Source of the DNA: Clostridia bacterium
Lineage (GTDB): Bacteria > Bacillota > Clostridia > Christensenellales > QALW01
DNA length: 64,000 nt
Reading direction: 5' to 3'
Assembly (NCBI GenBank): GCA_900769815.1
Contig: CAAGID010000037.1
Span: 23,737 to 87,736, forward strand
The notes below the pieces were generated by a model, which was not told the DNA's origin, did no database searches, and saw nothing but the letters and a program-made list of their open reading frames with translations. A program made the translations under genes and the position numbers. Below, piece after piece: positions 42,889 to 51,197 of the stretch (position 1 is its first letter; every line of letters begins with the position of its first letter).

Positions 42889-43434
42889 ATGTCACAATCT
42901 CAAAAAATGAAAAAAGCTCTGGATAAATATGTTATACCAACTCTTACTGAAAAAGGATTTGTAGGTAAATATCCAAATTATAAAAAAGTATATGATGATA
43001 GAATTGAGTTGTTGGTTTTTGATATTAATAAATGGGGTAACTCATTTACTATTGGAATATCCACAATTTTTTTACCGGAATCAAAAAGGAATAGCAACTG
43101 TTATACAACTAGTTTTGAAAAAATAGAAGATGCAACCGTTTGGAGTACGATTGATAGATACTGTTTACGAGGTATGTACGATGGATGGTTTTATTACACA
43201 GATGTATACAAACAAAAAATCGGGTTTTTAACGATTTATAACGCTGTTAGCGAAGCTAAAGCAAAAGATTACATTCCTGCAAAAAATGAAGTACTGGTTC
43301 AAAAAGCGGATGATGAGATTTATCGCAAAGTATGTGAGGAAGTCAACAAGCAAATGGTCAAAGCTTTTAAATGGTGGGATGCTTTTAATAAAAACAATAG
43401 GATTAAAATGAAATTATTAGAGTTTTTTGGTTAA
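42889..43434 (+). CDS. DUF4304-like hypothetical protein
   Basis: A 181-residue soluble protein. The start 'MKKALDKYVIPTLTEKGFVGKYPNYKKVYDDRIELLVFDINKWGNSFTIGI' resembles DUF4304 (full-length low-divergence alignments not possible by eye). Trp/Tyr are abundant. No catalytic motif is evident. AAGGTGGTGAT precedes the ATG. It sits between two copies of the structured repeat and looks less GC-rich than its neighbours, so recent acquisition is possible. Confidence 0.6.
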   Translation: MSQSQKMKKALDKYVIPTLTEKGFVGKYPNYKKVYDDRIELLVFDINKWGNSFTIGISTIFLPESKRNSNCYTTSFEKIEDATVWSTIDRYCLRGMYDGWFYYTDVYKQKIGFLTIYNAVSEAKAKDYIPAKNEVLVQKADDEIYRKVCEEVNKQMVKAFKWWDAFNKNNRIKMKLLEFFG

Positions 43435-43538
43435 ATAATTCTTAATTGCTTTGAGTTGGTAAAAGGGTTTTAGGTTGGCCTAACAAGTGGAAAATGTGAT
43501 ATATATTTTCCCTGCTTGTCATAGTGTGAGACAAAACT

Positions 43539-43571
43539 AAAAGCTGTATGGAATTTCCACACAGCTTTTTT
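43539..43571 (+). terminator. Terminator downstream of the DUF4304-like gene
   Basis: AAAAGCTGT (43539-43547) pairs with ACAGCTTTT (43561-43569), followed by T. A second stem with T run (AAAGCGGTG 43624-43632 with CACCGCTTT 43639-43647) lies 60 bp further on. Confidence 0.8.
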
Positions 43572-43664
43572 ACTGTACGCAAGAGTACAACCCTTAAAGT
43601 CCTCTCCTTTTTTCAAAGGACATAAAGCGGTGAAAATCCACCGCTTTTATATTTTTTAAGTATG

Positions 43665-43903
43665 CACAAGGTTGCGTGCCTTTAGCGACTTACCTTGTGT
43701 AAAGTGTTTTTCTCGGCAGGCAAAGAGATATTTTTGTTTTACAGCAAAAGTAATATTGAAACCTTACGATTTCAGTTGTATTATATTCGCCCGTAAAACT
43801 GCAGTAGGCAATATCACTATGCGTAGCATAATATCATTGCACAGCAATAGCACTCGCCGTCAGGCGAATATAACTGAGGCACCGTACTTATAGAGGGTGT
43901 CTC
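43665..43903 (-). repeat. Structured multi-hairpin repeat, copy 3 (after nadE)
   Basis: Reads on the minus strand away from the nadE stop codon. GAGACACC...GGTGCCTC hairpin (43903-43876) comes first, then a 9-bp long-range stem GGCGAATAT/ATATTCGCC (43863-43871 with 43783-43791) enclosing TATGC/GCATA and ATTGC/GCAAT hairpins. Further stems follow (about 43756-43775, 43732-43749, and CACAAGGT/ACCTTGTG 43665-43672 with 43692-43699). GGTGCCTCAGTTATATTCG matches copy 1 in 18 of 19 bases. Confidence 0.7.
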
Positions 43904-44643
43904 TACTTGGTGGCTTTTTCTTCAATATGTGGGTCGAAGATGGGCATAAACTGAAGCTTAAATAAATTCATTTTATGCTTGCGGTCAATAATGGCTTTTT
44001 TGTCCAAATCGTCAATTTTGCCTGTGCGGATATAGGTATCAAGTTCAAGATAGGTAAAGCCTAAATTTTCTTCATCGGTTTTTCCACAAAGACCGTCAAT
44101 GGGAGTTTTATCAACAAGCTCATCAGGTAAACCTAATAAGCGACCTATTTTCTTGACCTCCTGCACCGTCAATTTTGACATAGGCGAAAAATCGCCTGCC
44201 GCATCGCCGTAGCGGGTGGAGTAGCCTACCCAGTCCTCTGAAAGATTGCAGGTGTTACAAACTCTGCCGTTAAAGCTCTGTGAAACGGCATAAAGGGTTG
44301 ACATTCTTATTCTTGGCGGAAGATTCTGTTTTGTCTGCTCGCTTACAGGGAAATCAAGATTTTTGATAACGCCCTCGACGGCATCCTTAATATTTATTAC
44401 GTGATATTTTATTCCTAAATGATTTACAAGCATATATGCCTTGTCAATATCGTGTTGCTCTCCGCAGGGCATTAAAACACCGATAACGCGTTCCTTACCT
44501 AACGCTTCAACACAAAGCGCGGCGGCAACGGAGCTATCTTTGCCACCTGAAATACCTACAACGGCATTACAGTCTTTGCCGTTTTCTTCAAAAAAATCTC
44601 TTATCCATTGTACGCATTGATTTTTAATATTTACCATATCCAT
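43903..44643 (-). CDS. nadE: NH3-dependent NAD synthetase
   Basis: A 246-residue enzyme amidating deamido-NAD with ammonia and ATP, the last step of NAD synthesis. 'VVGISGGKDSSVAAALC' is the ATP-pyrophosphatase P-loop. 'GYSTRYGDAAGDFSPMSKLTV' and 'KTPIDGLCGKTDEENLGFTY' are NadE signatures. There is no glutaminase domain, so it is the ammonia-dependent form. A perfect-consensus promoter lies at 44673-44701. Confidence 0.95.
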   Translation of the reverse strand: MDMVNIKNQCVQWIRDFFEENGKDCNAVVGISGGKDSSVAAALCVEALGKERVIGVLMPCGEQHDIDKAYMLVNHLGIKYHVINIKDAVEGVIKNLDFPVSEQTKQNLPPRIRMSTLYAVSQSFNGRVCNTCNLSEDWVGYSTRYGDAAGDFSPMSKLTVQEVKKIGRLLGLPDELVDKTPIDGLCGKTDEENLGFTYLELDTYIRTGKIDDLDKKAIIDRKHKMNLFKLQFMPIFDPHIEEKATK

Positions 44644-44672
44644 TATAAAAATCCTCCTATTACGTTAATTTG

Positions 44673-44701
44673 ATTATAGTATGCCCGCAATAAGATGTCA
44701 A
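44673..44701 (-). promoter_or_regulatory. Promoter of nadE
   Basis: On the minus strand TTGACA (44701-44696), 17-bp spacer, TATAAT (44678-44673). Both hexamers are perfect. Confidence 0.9.
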
Positions 44702-44719
44702 ACGCTTTTTTAAAATGTG

Positions 44720-44748
44720 TTGAATGTTATTTAAAAATATAGTATAAT
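44720..44748 (+). promoter_or_regulatory. Promoter of the pqqD-like operon
   Basis: TTGAAT (44720-44725), 17-bp spacer, TATAAT (44743-44748). Confidence 0.8.
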
Positions 44749-44768
44749 AAATAAATGGAGGATGAAAA

Positions 44769-45032
44769 ATGATACATTCGCAATTAAGACTTCGTAAAAT
44801 TGATAATAAAAACTTTGTTGTAGCAGTAGGCAAAAAAAGCGTGTCATTTAAAAATACTGTAAAGCTTAACGATACAGCCGCCGAAATATTTTTACTGCTT
44901 CAAAAAAATAAAAGTAAAGAGGATATTGCGCGTTATTTTGAAGAGGAATATAACGTTTCATTTGAAACTGCACTTTCCGATATAAATAGTGTTATTTCAG
45001 AATTTGAAAAGGCAGGTTTTTTCAATGATTGA
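44769..45032 (+). CDS. PqqD-like peptide-chaperone protein
   Basis: An 87-residue protein with the PqqD fold pattern: 'VKLNDTAAEIFLLLQKNKSKEDIARYFEEEYNVSFETALSDINSVISEFEKAGFF'. PqqD-type proteins bind precursor peptides of RiPP pathways, and free-standing ones occur beside S24/S26 peptidases and sugar transferases in Firmicutes. No precursor peptide or radical SAM enzyme is seen here. Its stop overlaps the start of the peptidase gene (ATGATTGA). Confidence 0.85.
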   Translation: MIHSQLRLRKIDNKNFVVAVGKKSVSFKNTVKLNDTAAEIFLLLQKNKSKEDIARYFEEEYNVSFETALSDINSVISEFEKAGFFND

Positions 45033-45465
45033 AGGTAATATTGAAGAAATGCTCTCCACAGAAGGCGTATATATAACAACTACCGTTGGTGTAAGTATGT
45101 ATCCCTTATTAAAAAACCGCAGGGATAACGTTGTCATCCGCCCTGTAACGAAAAAACTAAAAAAATACGACGTGCCCTTATACAAAAGAGGCGATAAATA
45201 TTTGCTGCACAGAATTATCGGCATAAAAGAAAATGGCTACATAATCCGCGGAGATAACTGTGATAAAAAAGAGTTTGATATTACCGATGAAAATATTATC
45301 GGCGTTCTTGATGCTCTTTGGCGTAAGGAAAAGTTTTTTACTGTTGAAAATTTTTATTATAAATGTTACAGCCGTATTATTGTGTTTTTCTATCCGGTAA
45401 GGATGTTATATAGGAAAACGAGATACTGCTTGTCAAGAATAAAAAACAAGTTGCTTAAGTCATAA
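45025..45465 (+). CDS. S26B-like signal-peptidase-family protein
   Basis: A 146-residue protein with the S24/S26 peptidase pattern. The nucleophile Ser24 lies in 'VGVSMYPLL'. His62 in 'KYLLHRIIGI' and 'YIIRGDNC' match the Ser-His dyad of the SipW/ER-type S26B group. The usual N-terminal membrane anchor is missing; a hydrophobic patch lies near residues 107-122. The start at 45025 overlaps the pqqD-like stop codon, so the two are translationally coupled. It may process a peptide or be a non-catalytic partner. Confidence 0.75.
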   Translation: MIEGNIEEMLSTEGVYITTTVGVSMYPLLKNRRDNVVIRPVTKKLKKYDVPLYKRGDKYLLHRIIGIKENGYIIRGDNCDKKEFDITDENIIGVLDALWRKEKFFTVENFYYKCYSRIIVFFYPVRMLYRKTRYCLSRIKNKLLKS

Positions 45466-45477
45466 AATCCTTTCTAT

Positions 45478-45505
45478 TTGACAATATTCCTTTTTAGGGT
45501 ATAAT
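45478..45505 (+). promoter_or_regulatory. Promoter of the sugar transferase gene
   Basis: TTGACA (45478-45483), 16-bp spacer, TATAAT (45500-45505). Confidence 0.85.
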
Positions 45506-45535
45506 ATTAGTGATAAAAATATGGAGCTTAAATAA

Positions 45536-46174
45536 ATGAAAGAACAACAATTGAGGCGTATGTATGAGGTGCCTGATATAAAGCCCAAGGACGCACCTGT
45601 TTACAACTTCATAAAGCGTGTATTTGATATTATAACTGCACTTATTGCTCTTATTATATGCTTCGTACCTTCAATAATTGTTGCAATAATTATTAAGTGC
45701 GATTCTGTTGGACCCGTTATTTATAAGCAGGAACGGTTAGGTAAAAACGGCAAAAGTTTTATGCTTTATAAATTCCGTTCAATGCACATTGATGCTGAAA
45801 ACGAAGGTGCAAAGTGGGCGGCTGAAAACGATACTCGCTGTACCCGCGTGGGCAAATTCTTAAGAAAATCGCGAATTGATGAAATTCCTCAGTTTATAAA
45901 TATCATAAAAGGCGATATGAGCTTTGTTGGACCACGTCCTGAAAGACCATTCTTTTACAAGGTCTTTGAGGAAACTATTCACGGCTTTTCGCACCGCCTT
46001 AATGTAACTCCGGGACTTACGGGACTTGCCCAGGTAAACGGCGGTTATGATTTATTACCTGAGGAAAAGATAGTTTTTGATATGCAGTATATTCAAAATC
46101 GCTCTCTGTGGCTTGATATTAAGTGCGTATTAAAGACAGTTTTAATAATATTTAATCATAAAGGTGCAAGATAG
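45536..46174 (+). CDS. Undecaprenyl-phosphate sugar phosphotransferase (WcaJ/EpsL-type)
   Basis: A 212-residue initiating glycosyltransferase. It would move a sugar 1-phosphate from a UDP-sugar to undecaprenyl phosphate, starting a surface polysaccharide. One membrane segment (about residues 29-54) precedes the catalytic part with 'LYKFRSMHIDAE', 'KFLRKSRIDEIPQFINIIKGDMSFVGPRPERPFF' (split here by family convention) and 'TPGLTGLAQVNGGYDL'. It is the short, single-TM type. The CgeB-like gene follows at once. Confidence 0.92.
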   Translation: MKEQQLRRMYEVPDIKPKDAPVYNFIKRVFDIITALIALIICFVPSIIVAIIIKCDSVGPVIYKQERLGKNGKSFMLYKFRSMHIDAENEGAKWAAENDTRCTRVGKFLRKSRIDEIPQFINIIKGDMSFVGPRPERPFFYKVFEETIHGFSHRLNVTPGLTGLAQVNGGYDLLPEEKIVFDMQYIQNRSLWLDIKCVLKTVLIIFNHKGAR

Positions 46175-46175
46175 T

Positions 46176-47147
46176 ATGAAGAAAGTGCTTATTATCACAC
46201 CTTTTTTCTTTGATTACCATAAGCGAATCAAGGAAGCTCTTGAGGATAAAGGTGTTTTTGTAACGTTAATTGACGAACGTCCTTCACACAGTGCCTTTGC
46301 AAAAATTCTTTTGCGTAAAAATGCAAAAATTTACCACAGAACAGTTGAAAAGTATTTTTTAAATCTTTTAACTCTTGATGATGACTACGACTACGTTCTT
46401 TATATCAAATGTGAGGCACCGACAAAATTAACTTTACAAATATTAAAAGAGCATTTTAAAAAGGCAAAGCATATTTTATATCTTTGGGATTCCGTTAAAA
46501 ACGTTAAAGGTATTGGAGAGAAATTTCAATATTTTGATAAAATCTACTCCTTTGATAATGATGACGTGGTAAAATATCCCTTTATAGAGTATGCCTACTG
46601 GGGCTATACAAAGGAATTTACTGAAAAATCTTTGGCTCCTGAATATGACCTTGCTTTTGTTGGTACACTTCATTCAATTCGTCCCAAGGTAATTGCTGAA
46701 ATTGAAAAGCAGTGTGAAGAACAAGGACTTAATTTCTATAAATACGTTTATATGCCCCATAAAATCGTGTATTGGTATAACCGCCTTTTTAATCCCTACT
46801 TTAAGAACGTAAAGAAAAAGGATATAAATTTTAAACCTCTTTCAACTAAAGATACTATTGAGGTTTACAGAAAATCAAAGGCAGTTCTCGAAATTGAAAA
46901 TATCTATCAGTCAGGTGCCACAACACGTCTTGGCGAAATGATAGGTATGGAAAAGAAAATTGTTACTACCTTTGATTGCAAGGATATGGATTTTTATAAT
47001 AAAAATAATCAGCTTGTTCTTGATATAAAAAACGTAAAAATAAATAAGGGTTTTTTTGAAAACCCTTACGAAAAAATACCTGATGAAATTAAAAAAAAGT
47101 ATAGCTTTGATAATTTTATAAATATTATTTTTAACGGTGCTATCTGA
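46176..47147 (+). CDS. CgeB/YkvP-like glycosyltransferase
   Basis: A 323-residue protein with a GT-B-like pattern. The N-terminal 'VLIITPFFFDYHKRIKEALEDKG' half and a C-terminal 'YDLAFVGTLHSIRPKVI...RKSKAVLEIENIYQSGATTRLGEMIGM' half fit the CgeB/Glyco_trans_1_2 group, linked in Bacillus to spore-coat glycosylation. The start at 46176 follows AAAGGTG; an in-frame GTG at 46164 was discarded. It overlaps neither neighbour but is 1 base from the sugar transferase stop. The sugar is unknown. Confidence 0.75.
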   Translation: MKKVLIITPFFFDYHKRIKEALEDKGVFVTLIDERPSHSAFAKILLRKNAKIYHRTVEKYFLNLLTLDDDYDYVLYIKCEAPTKLTLQILKEHFKKAKHILYLWDSVKNVKGIGEKFQYFDKIYSFDNDDVVKYPFIEYAYWGYTKEFTEKSLAPEYDLAFVGTLHSIRPKVIAEIEKQCEEQGLNFYKYVYMPHKIVYWYNRLFNPYFKNVKKKDINFKPLSTKDTIEVYRKSKAVLEIENIYQSGATTRLGEMIGMEKKIVTTFDCKDMDFYNKNNQLVLDIKNVKINKGFFENPYEKIPDEIKKKYSFDNFINIIFNGAI

Positions 47148-47164
47148 TAGCATCGTTTTTTTTA
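47138..47164 (+). terminator. Terminator overlapping the CgeB-like stop codon
   Basis: CGGTGCT (about 47137-47143) pairs with AGCATCG around the stop codon TGA, followed by eight T. Confidence 0.8.
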
Positions 47165-47183
47165 TATCAAAAAAACAAAGTAA

Positions 47184-47213
47184 ATAATCCCCCGAAAAAG
47201 TCCGAGGGATTAT
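47184..47213 (-). terminator. Terminator of the ABC ATPase gene
   Basis: ATAATCCC (47184-47191) pairs with GGGATTAT (47206-47213), 29 bp after the ATPase stop codon, with a T-rich minus-strand tail. Confidence 0.7.
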
Positions 47214-47242
47214 GGTCGCAAGAATTTATTGCTCTCTGATTT

Positions 47243-48376
47243 TTATCTTTCGAGGATAGAAACCTCAGTATCCTTATCAAATAAATGAATACGGTTGGGG
47301 TCAAATGCAAGAACAACGTCGTCGCCTGCCATAATTGTTGAACGGGGGTTAACACGGGCAATGGGGTTATCTGCCTGATCCTTAATAAATGCGTCCATCT
47401 CAAGGTGAACAAGTGTTTCATAACCGAGCTTTTCGAGAAGTTCAACGTGAGCCTTAATCTTTGCTGTGGGGTGTGACTCAATGAATACCTGCTCATCGTG
47501 GATATCGTCGGGACGGATACCAAGGATAACGTCCTTACCAATGTAACTCTGGTCAGTAAGTTTAGCAACAACGCCTTCAGGAAGCTCAACCTTGTTTTCG
47601 CCCAAGTGTGCGATAACCTTGTCGCCCTCACGGATAAGTGTTGCAGCAAAGAAGTTCATCTGAGGAGTACCGATGAAGCCTGCAACGAACTTGTTGCAAG
47701 GATAATCATAGAGGTTCTGAGGAGTATCAACCTGCTGAATAAAGCCGTCCTTCATAACAACGATACGAGTACCCATTGTCATAGCTTCTGTCTGGTCGTG
47801 TGTAACGTAAATGAAGGTTGTGTTAAGACGCTTATGAAGTCTTGTAATTTCAGTTCTCATCTGAACACGAAGCTTAGCGTCAAGGTTTGAAAGAGGTTCG
47901 TCCATAAGGAATACCATAGGCTCACGAACGATAGCACGGCCTAAAGCAACACGCTGACGCTGACCGCCTGAAAGAGCCTTGGGCTTTCTCTGAAGATATT
48001 CTTCAATGCCTAATGCCTTTGCAGCTTCCTTAACTTTCTTGTCAATTTCGCCCTTATGAACCTTACGGAGCTTAAGACCGAAAGCCATATTATCATAAAC
48101 TGTCATGTGGGGATAAAGAGCATAGTTCTGGAAAACCATTGCAATATCTCTATCCTTAGGTGCAACGTCGTTCATAAGCTTATCGCCGATGAAGAGCTCA
48201 CCTTCTGTAATTTCCTCAAGACCTGCAACCATACGAAGTGTAGTTGACTTACCGCAACCTGAGGGTCCAACGAGAACGATAAATTCCTTGTCCTTAATTA
48301 CAAGGTTAAAGTCATTAACAGCGGTAACGCCGCCTGCGTAAACCTTGTATATATGTCTTAATGTAACGCCTGCCAT
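47243..48376 (-). CDS. Sugar ABC transporter ATPase (MsmK/UgpC family)
   Basis: A 377-residue ATPase that would energise one or more carbohydrate ABC importers (MsmX-like sharing). Walker A 'GPSGCGKSTT', Q-loop 'VFQNYALYPHMTVYDNMAFGLKLR', signature 'LSGGQRQRVALGRA', Walker B 'VFLMDEPLSNLDAKLR' and the H-loop 'YVTHDQTEAM' are intact. The C-terminal MalK-like OB regulatory domain is present (residues 240-377). No permease or binding-protein gene is adjacent, which is usual for a shared ATPase. An extended -10 promoter TGCTATAAT lies about 25 bp upstream. Confidence 0.95.
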   Translation of the reverse strand: MAGVTLRHIYKVYAGGVTAVNDFNLVIKDKEFIVLVGPSGCGKSTTLRMVAGLEEITEGELFIGDKLMNDVAPKDRDIAMVFQNYALYPHMTVYDNMAFGLKLRKVHKGEIDKKVKEAAKALGIEEYLQRKPKALSGGQRQRVALGRAIVREPMVFLMDEPLSNLDAKLRVQMRTEITRLHKRLNTTFIYVTHDQTEAMTMGTRIVVMKDGFIQQVDTPQNLYDYPCNKFVAGFIGTPQMNFFAATLIREGDKVIAHLGENKVELPEGVVAKLTDQSYIGKDVILGIRPDDIHDEQVFIESHPTAKIKAHVELLEKLGYETLVHLEMDAFIKDQADNPIARVNPRSTIMAGDDVVLAFDPNRIHLFDKDTEVSILER

Positions 48377-48576
48377 AAAAACAGTCCTCCTATAATTTAT
48401 TTATGTACCTATTATAGCATTGAATTGGGTTTTGCGCCACTGTCAAAATGCACAAAGTATGTAAGTAATTTGCACAACGTTAATGGCAAAGTGTAAAAAA
48501 TTCTTGAAACCTCGGACTGTGAGTAAATGAATAATAATAGAAAAGGTAATAAATATTGCAGATTTTATGTAAAAAA

Positions 48577-48600
48577 ATACCGATGATTTCTCATCGGCAT
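48577..48600 (-). terminator. Terminator of surface protein A
   Basis: A 10-bp stem with TTTC loop, followed on the minus strand by seven T. The copy-B equivalent is at 50063-50087. Confidence 0.85.
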
Positions 48601-48622
48601 CTTAACTTATTATTTTCTGAAA

Positions 48623-49627
48623 TTACTTAGTTTTCTTTTTCTTAACAACAATAGCTGCAACAACGCCGCCTGCGATAACAACTGCTTCAATAATAGCTAC
48701 TATAAGGATTGCGGGAGAACCGCTATTGGCTGAATCATCAGAGGGAGCTTTTGTTGCAGTAGCAGTAGCTGTTGCGGTAGGAGTAGCTGTTGCCGTAGCT
48801 GTAGCTGTTGCCGTAGCTGTAGCTGTTGCGGTAGGAGTAGCTGTTGCCGTAGGAGTAGCTGTTGCGGTAGGCGTAGTAGGAGCTTCTGTAGGAGTAACAG
48901 GAGTCACTGTAGGAGTAGCAGGAGCTTTTGTAGGAGTAGCAGGAGCTTTTGTAGGAACAACAGGGGTTTTAGTGGGTTCGGCTTCAGGTTCAGCAACAGT
49001 TAATGATAAGTTTCTGAACTGAAGGGATTGAATGCTTCTGTGCATAGAATTCTTGTCGAGGCAAAGGTTCCATGCAGTTACACAATCATTATTTATATGT
49101 GGTGCATAAAGGGTAAGTGTTGTAGTAACAAGAGCCCAATCGGAATCTTTTATTTCAACCATTGTACCGGCATACCGCATAATGTTACCGCCATCGTTAG
49201 AGAAGAAGGGAGCTTCGCCGTCAAGAGTTTCACAATAAGCATTATTCCAATCATCTGCATCTGAAAATCCGTAGAGACCGTTTTCGCCTCTCAAAATAAG
49301 ACGTGCGGTACCGGATGATCCTTTACTGCTGGCAAAAAAAGTTGCACGTAATTCAAATGAAATTGTAACAGTAAGTTCATATTTATTACCAAGAGCCGCT
49401 TTAAGTGCGGGAAGAATGTCAACAACAGGAGAAGACCATTCGTCGGGGAAACCTGTAACGGTTGTAACACCGTTAGATTCTGTTATGCTCGATATACCAA
49501 AAGCACAAGCTACATGAGCTTTTTCCCATTTGGCGTCTTCTGCGTAGTTTTTAGGTGCTGCAAGTGCGGGAATAGCCATAGTGAAAACTATTGCTAAAGC
49601 CAGTAACATAGTGAGAAACTTTTTCAT
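48623..49627 (-). CDS. Surface protein with signal peptide, Thr/Pro/Ala linker and C-terminal anchor (copy A)
   Basis: A 334-residue protein. A Sec signal peptide ('LTMLLALAIVFTMAIPALA') is followed by a beta-sandwich-like domain (residues 30-215) resembling carbohydrate-binding modules ('LTVTISFELRATF...GTARLILRG', 'VTTTLTLYAPH', 'LQFRNLSLTV'). Then comes a low-complexity linker of TPT and (TA) repeats (about residues 215-295), one hydrophobic segment and the basic end KKKKTK. It is probably displayed on the cell surface. Close paralogue of 50110-51060. Promoter TTGACA-18-TATGCT at 49765-49794. Confidence 0.8.
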   Translation of the reverse strand: MKKFLTMLLALAIVFTMAIPALAAPKNYAEDAKWEKAHVACAFGISSITESNGVTTVTGFPDEWSSPVVDILPALKAALGNKYELTVTISFELRATFFASSKGSSGTARLILRGENGLYGFSDADDWNNAYCETLDGEAPFFSNDGGNIMRYAGTMVEIKDSDWALVTTTLTLYAPHINNDCVTAWNLCLDKNSMHRSIQSLQFRNLSLTVAEPEAEPTKTPVVPTKAPATPTKAPATPTVTPVTPTEAPTTPTATATPTATATPTATATATATATATATATPTATATATATKAPSDDSANSGSPAILIVAIIEAVVIAGGVVAAIVVKKKKTK

Positions 49628-49764
49628 TGTCTGAAATTCCTTTCTAAAATAAAGTTTTATGTTTCGTTTATTCGGATATCACAATTTCACAAAAATGCAC
49701 AGAATATATCACAAATCGGTGCAAAAATCGAAATAGAAATCTAAATGACTATCACACTATGCAA

Positions 49765-49794
49765 AGCATATCACAAACTGAAGATATTTGTCAA
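49765..49794 (-). promoter_or_regulatory. Promoter of surface protein A
   Basis: On the minus strand TTGACA (49794-49789), 18-bp spacer, TATGCT (49770-49765). The same site in copy B is TTGACA-18-TATACT at 51198-51227. Confidence 0.8.
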
Positions 49795-49837
49795 CAGTAA
49801 AATCTTTATTAATTTTATTGAAAATTAAAATTTTTTT

Positions 49838-49985
49838 TAATTTATTTTGTCTTGAGACATTTTTTTTTGTTTTTTTTTATTTTCTGCCAGAATCATAAAA
49901 CGATAGTATTGCGTATTGTTGACTGCAAAGAGGTCGGTAAATTTACTTTTATTCTTTGGTTAAGTGGCAGATATGAACGATTTAA
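49838..49985 (-). pseudogene. Decayed 3' fragment of alaX
   Basis: Minus-strand codons encode 'KFTDLFAVNNTQYYRFMILA', matching 'RFSAAFAGNDTEGYRFMILT' of intact AlaX in 12 of 20 positions. After a deletion it resumes at MSQDKIN, matching MLQGKIN. A stop lies in frame upstream and about 20 codons are missing. It is the copy-A remnant of the duplication. Confidence 0.8.
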
Positions 49986-50062
49986 TTTATCAATGCCAGT
50001 ATAGATGAATTGAAGAAATGGCTGGGCATAAATTTAAAATATCGCAGATTTTATATAAAAAA

Positions 50063-50087
50063 ATACCGATGAGGAATTCATCGGTAT
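50063..50087 (-). terminator. Terminator of surface protein B
   Basis: A 10-bp perfect stem (50063-50072 with 50078-50087, loop GGAAT) followed on the minus strand by T residues. Confidence 0.85.
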
Positions 50088-50109
50088 TTTAGTTTGCTAT
50101 TTTCGAAAA

Positions 50110-51060
50110 TTACTTAGATTTCTTTTTCTTAATAACGATAACTGCAACAACGCAACCAGCGATAACAACTGCTGCAATAATAGCTGCTATAAGAATTGCA
50201 GGAGAACCACCTTCATCGTCGTTAGCGGGAGCTTCTGTAGCAGTAGCAGTAGCAGTAGCTTTTGCTGTAGCTGTAGCTTTTGCTGTAGGAGCGGTTGTAG
50301 CGGTAGCGGTAGCTGTTGCATCTGCAGCAGGAGCATCTGTGGGATTAGCAGGAGCTTCTGTAGGATCAGCTGGAGCTACTGTAGGAGTAGGATCAGCAGG
50401 AGCTTCTGTGGGTTCAGCTTCAGGTTCAGCAACGGTTACTGATAAGTTTCTGAACTGAAGGGACTGGAGATCTTTATATGCAGAGTTCTTATCAACGCAA
50501 AGATTCCATGCTTTTACGCAATCATTATTAATCTGTGTTGCATAAAGGGTAATTGTTGTAGTAACAAAAGACCAATCGGAATCTGTTACTTCAGCCATTA
50601 CACCGGCATACTGTAAGATATTACCGGAATCGTTATTGAAGAAGGGAGCTTCGCCGTCAAGAGCTTCGTAATAAGCTTCATTCCAAGCATCCTGATTGTC
50701 AGCACCGGCAAGATCGGGGAGACCGTTTACACCTCTGAAAATAACACGTGCGGTACCGGAGATTCCTTCATTGCCGGCTGTAGCAGTTGCACGCATTTCA
50801 AATGAAATTGTAACAGTAAGTTCATCTCCGTTACCAAGAGCTGATTTAAGCGCAGGAAGAACGTCAACAACAGGAGAAGACCATTCGTACCATTTTTCGC
50901 TTGTAGCGGTTGCAACACCGTTAGCTACGGTTACTTCCTTAACATTGGGACCTACTTTCCATTGAGCGTCCTTTGCATGATTTACAGGTGCTGCAAGTGT
51001 GGGGATTGCCATAGCAAAAACAATTGCTAAAGCGAGTAACATAGTGAGAAATTTTTTCAT
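50110..51060 (-). CDS. Surface protein with signal peptide, Thr/Pro/Ala linker and C-terminal anchor (copy B)
   Basis: A 316-residue paralogue of 48623-49627 with the same plan: signal peptide, beta-sandwich domain (residues 28-210), a shorter and more Ala/Asp-rich linker (TEAPADPT repeats, then ATATATT), a membrane segment and the end KKKKSK. Most differences lie in the linker and in the N-terminal part of the sandwich. Its promoter -35 box lies inside the last codons of alaX, so the genes share DNA. Likely surface adhesin or carbohydrate-binding protein; ligand unknown. Confidence 0.8.
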   Translation of the reverse strand: MKKFLTMLLALAIVFAMAIPTLAAPVNHAKDAQWKVGPNVKEVTVANGVATATSEKWYEWSSPVVDVLPALKSALGNGDELTVTISFEMRATATAGNEGISGTARVIFRGVNGLPDLAGADNQDAWNEAYYEALDGEAPFFNNDSGNILQYAGVMAEVTDSDWSFVTTTITLYATQINNDCVKAWNLCVDKNSAYKDLQSLQFRNLSVTVAEPEAEPTEAPADPTPTVAPADPTEAPANPTDAPAADATATATATTAPTAKATATAKATATATATEAPANDDEGGSPAILIAAIIAAVVIAGCVVAVIVIKKKKSK

Positions 51061-51197
51061 TTTTTAAAATTCCTTTCTAAAATAAAATTTTATGTTCCGT
51101 TTATTCGGATATCACAATTTCACAAAATGCACAGAATATGTGACAAAACGGTGCAATAAGTGAAATCAGAAATCTAAATAACTATCACACTACGCAA

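Noticed and set aside
43672..43893. 73-codon open frame next to nadE
   Set aside because: It is made of structured-repeat sequence; the frame has no start signal.
48726..49022. 98-codon VAVAVGVAV frame opposite the surface protein
   Set aside because: It is the antisense of the Thr/Ala linker repeat of the real gene.
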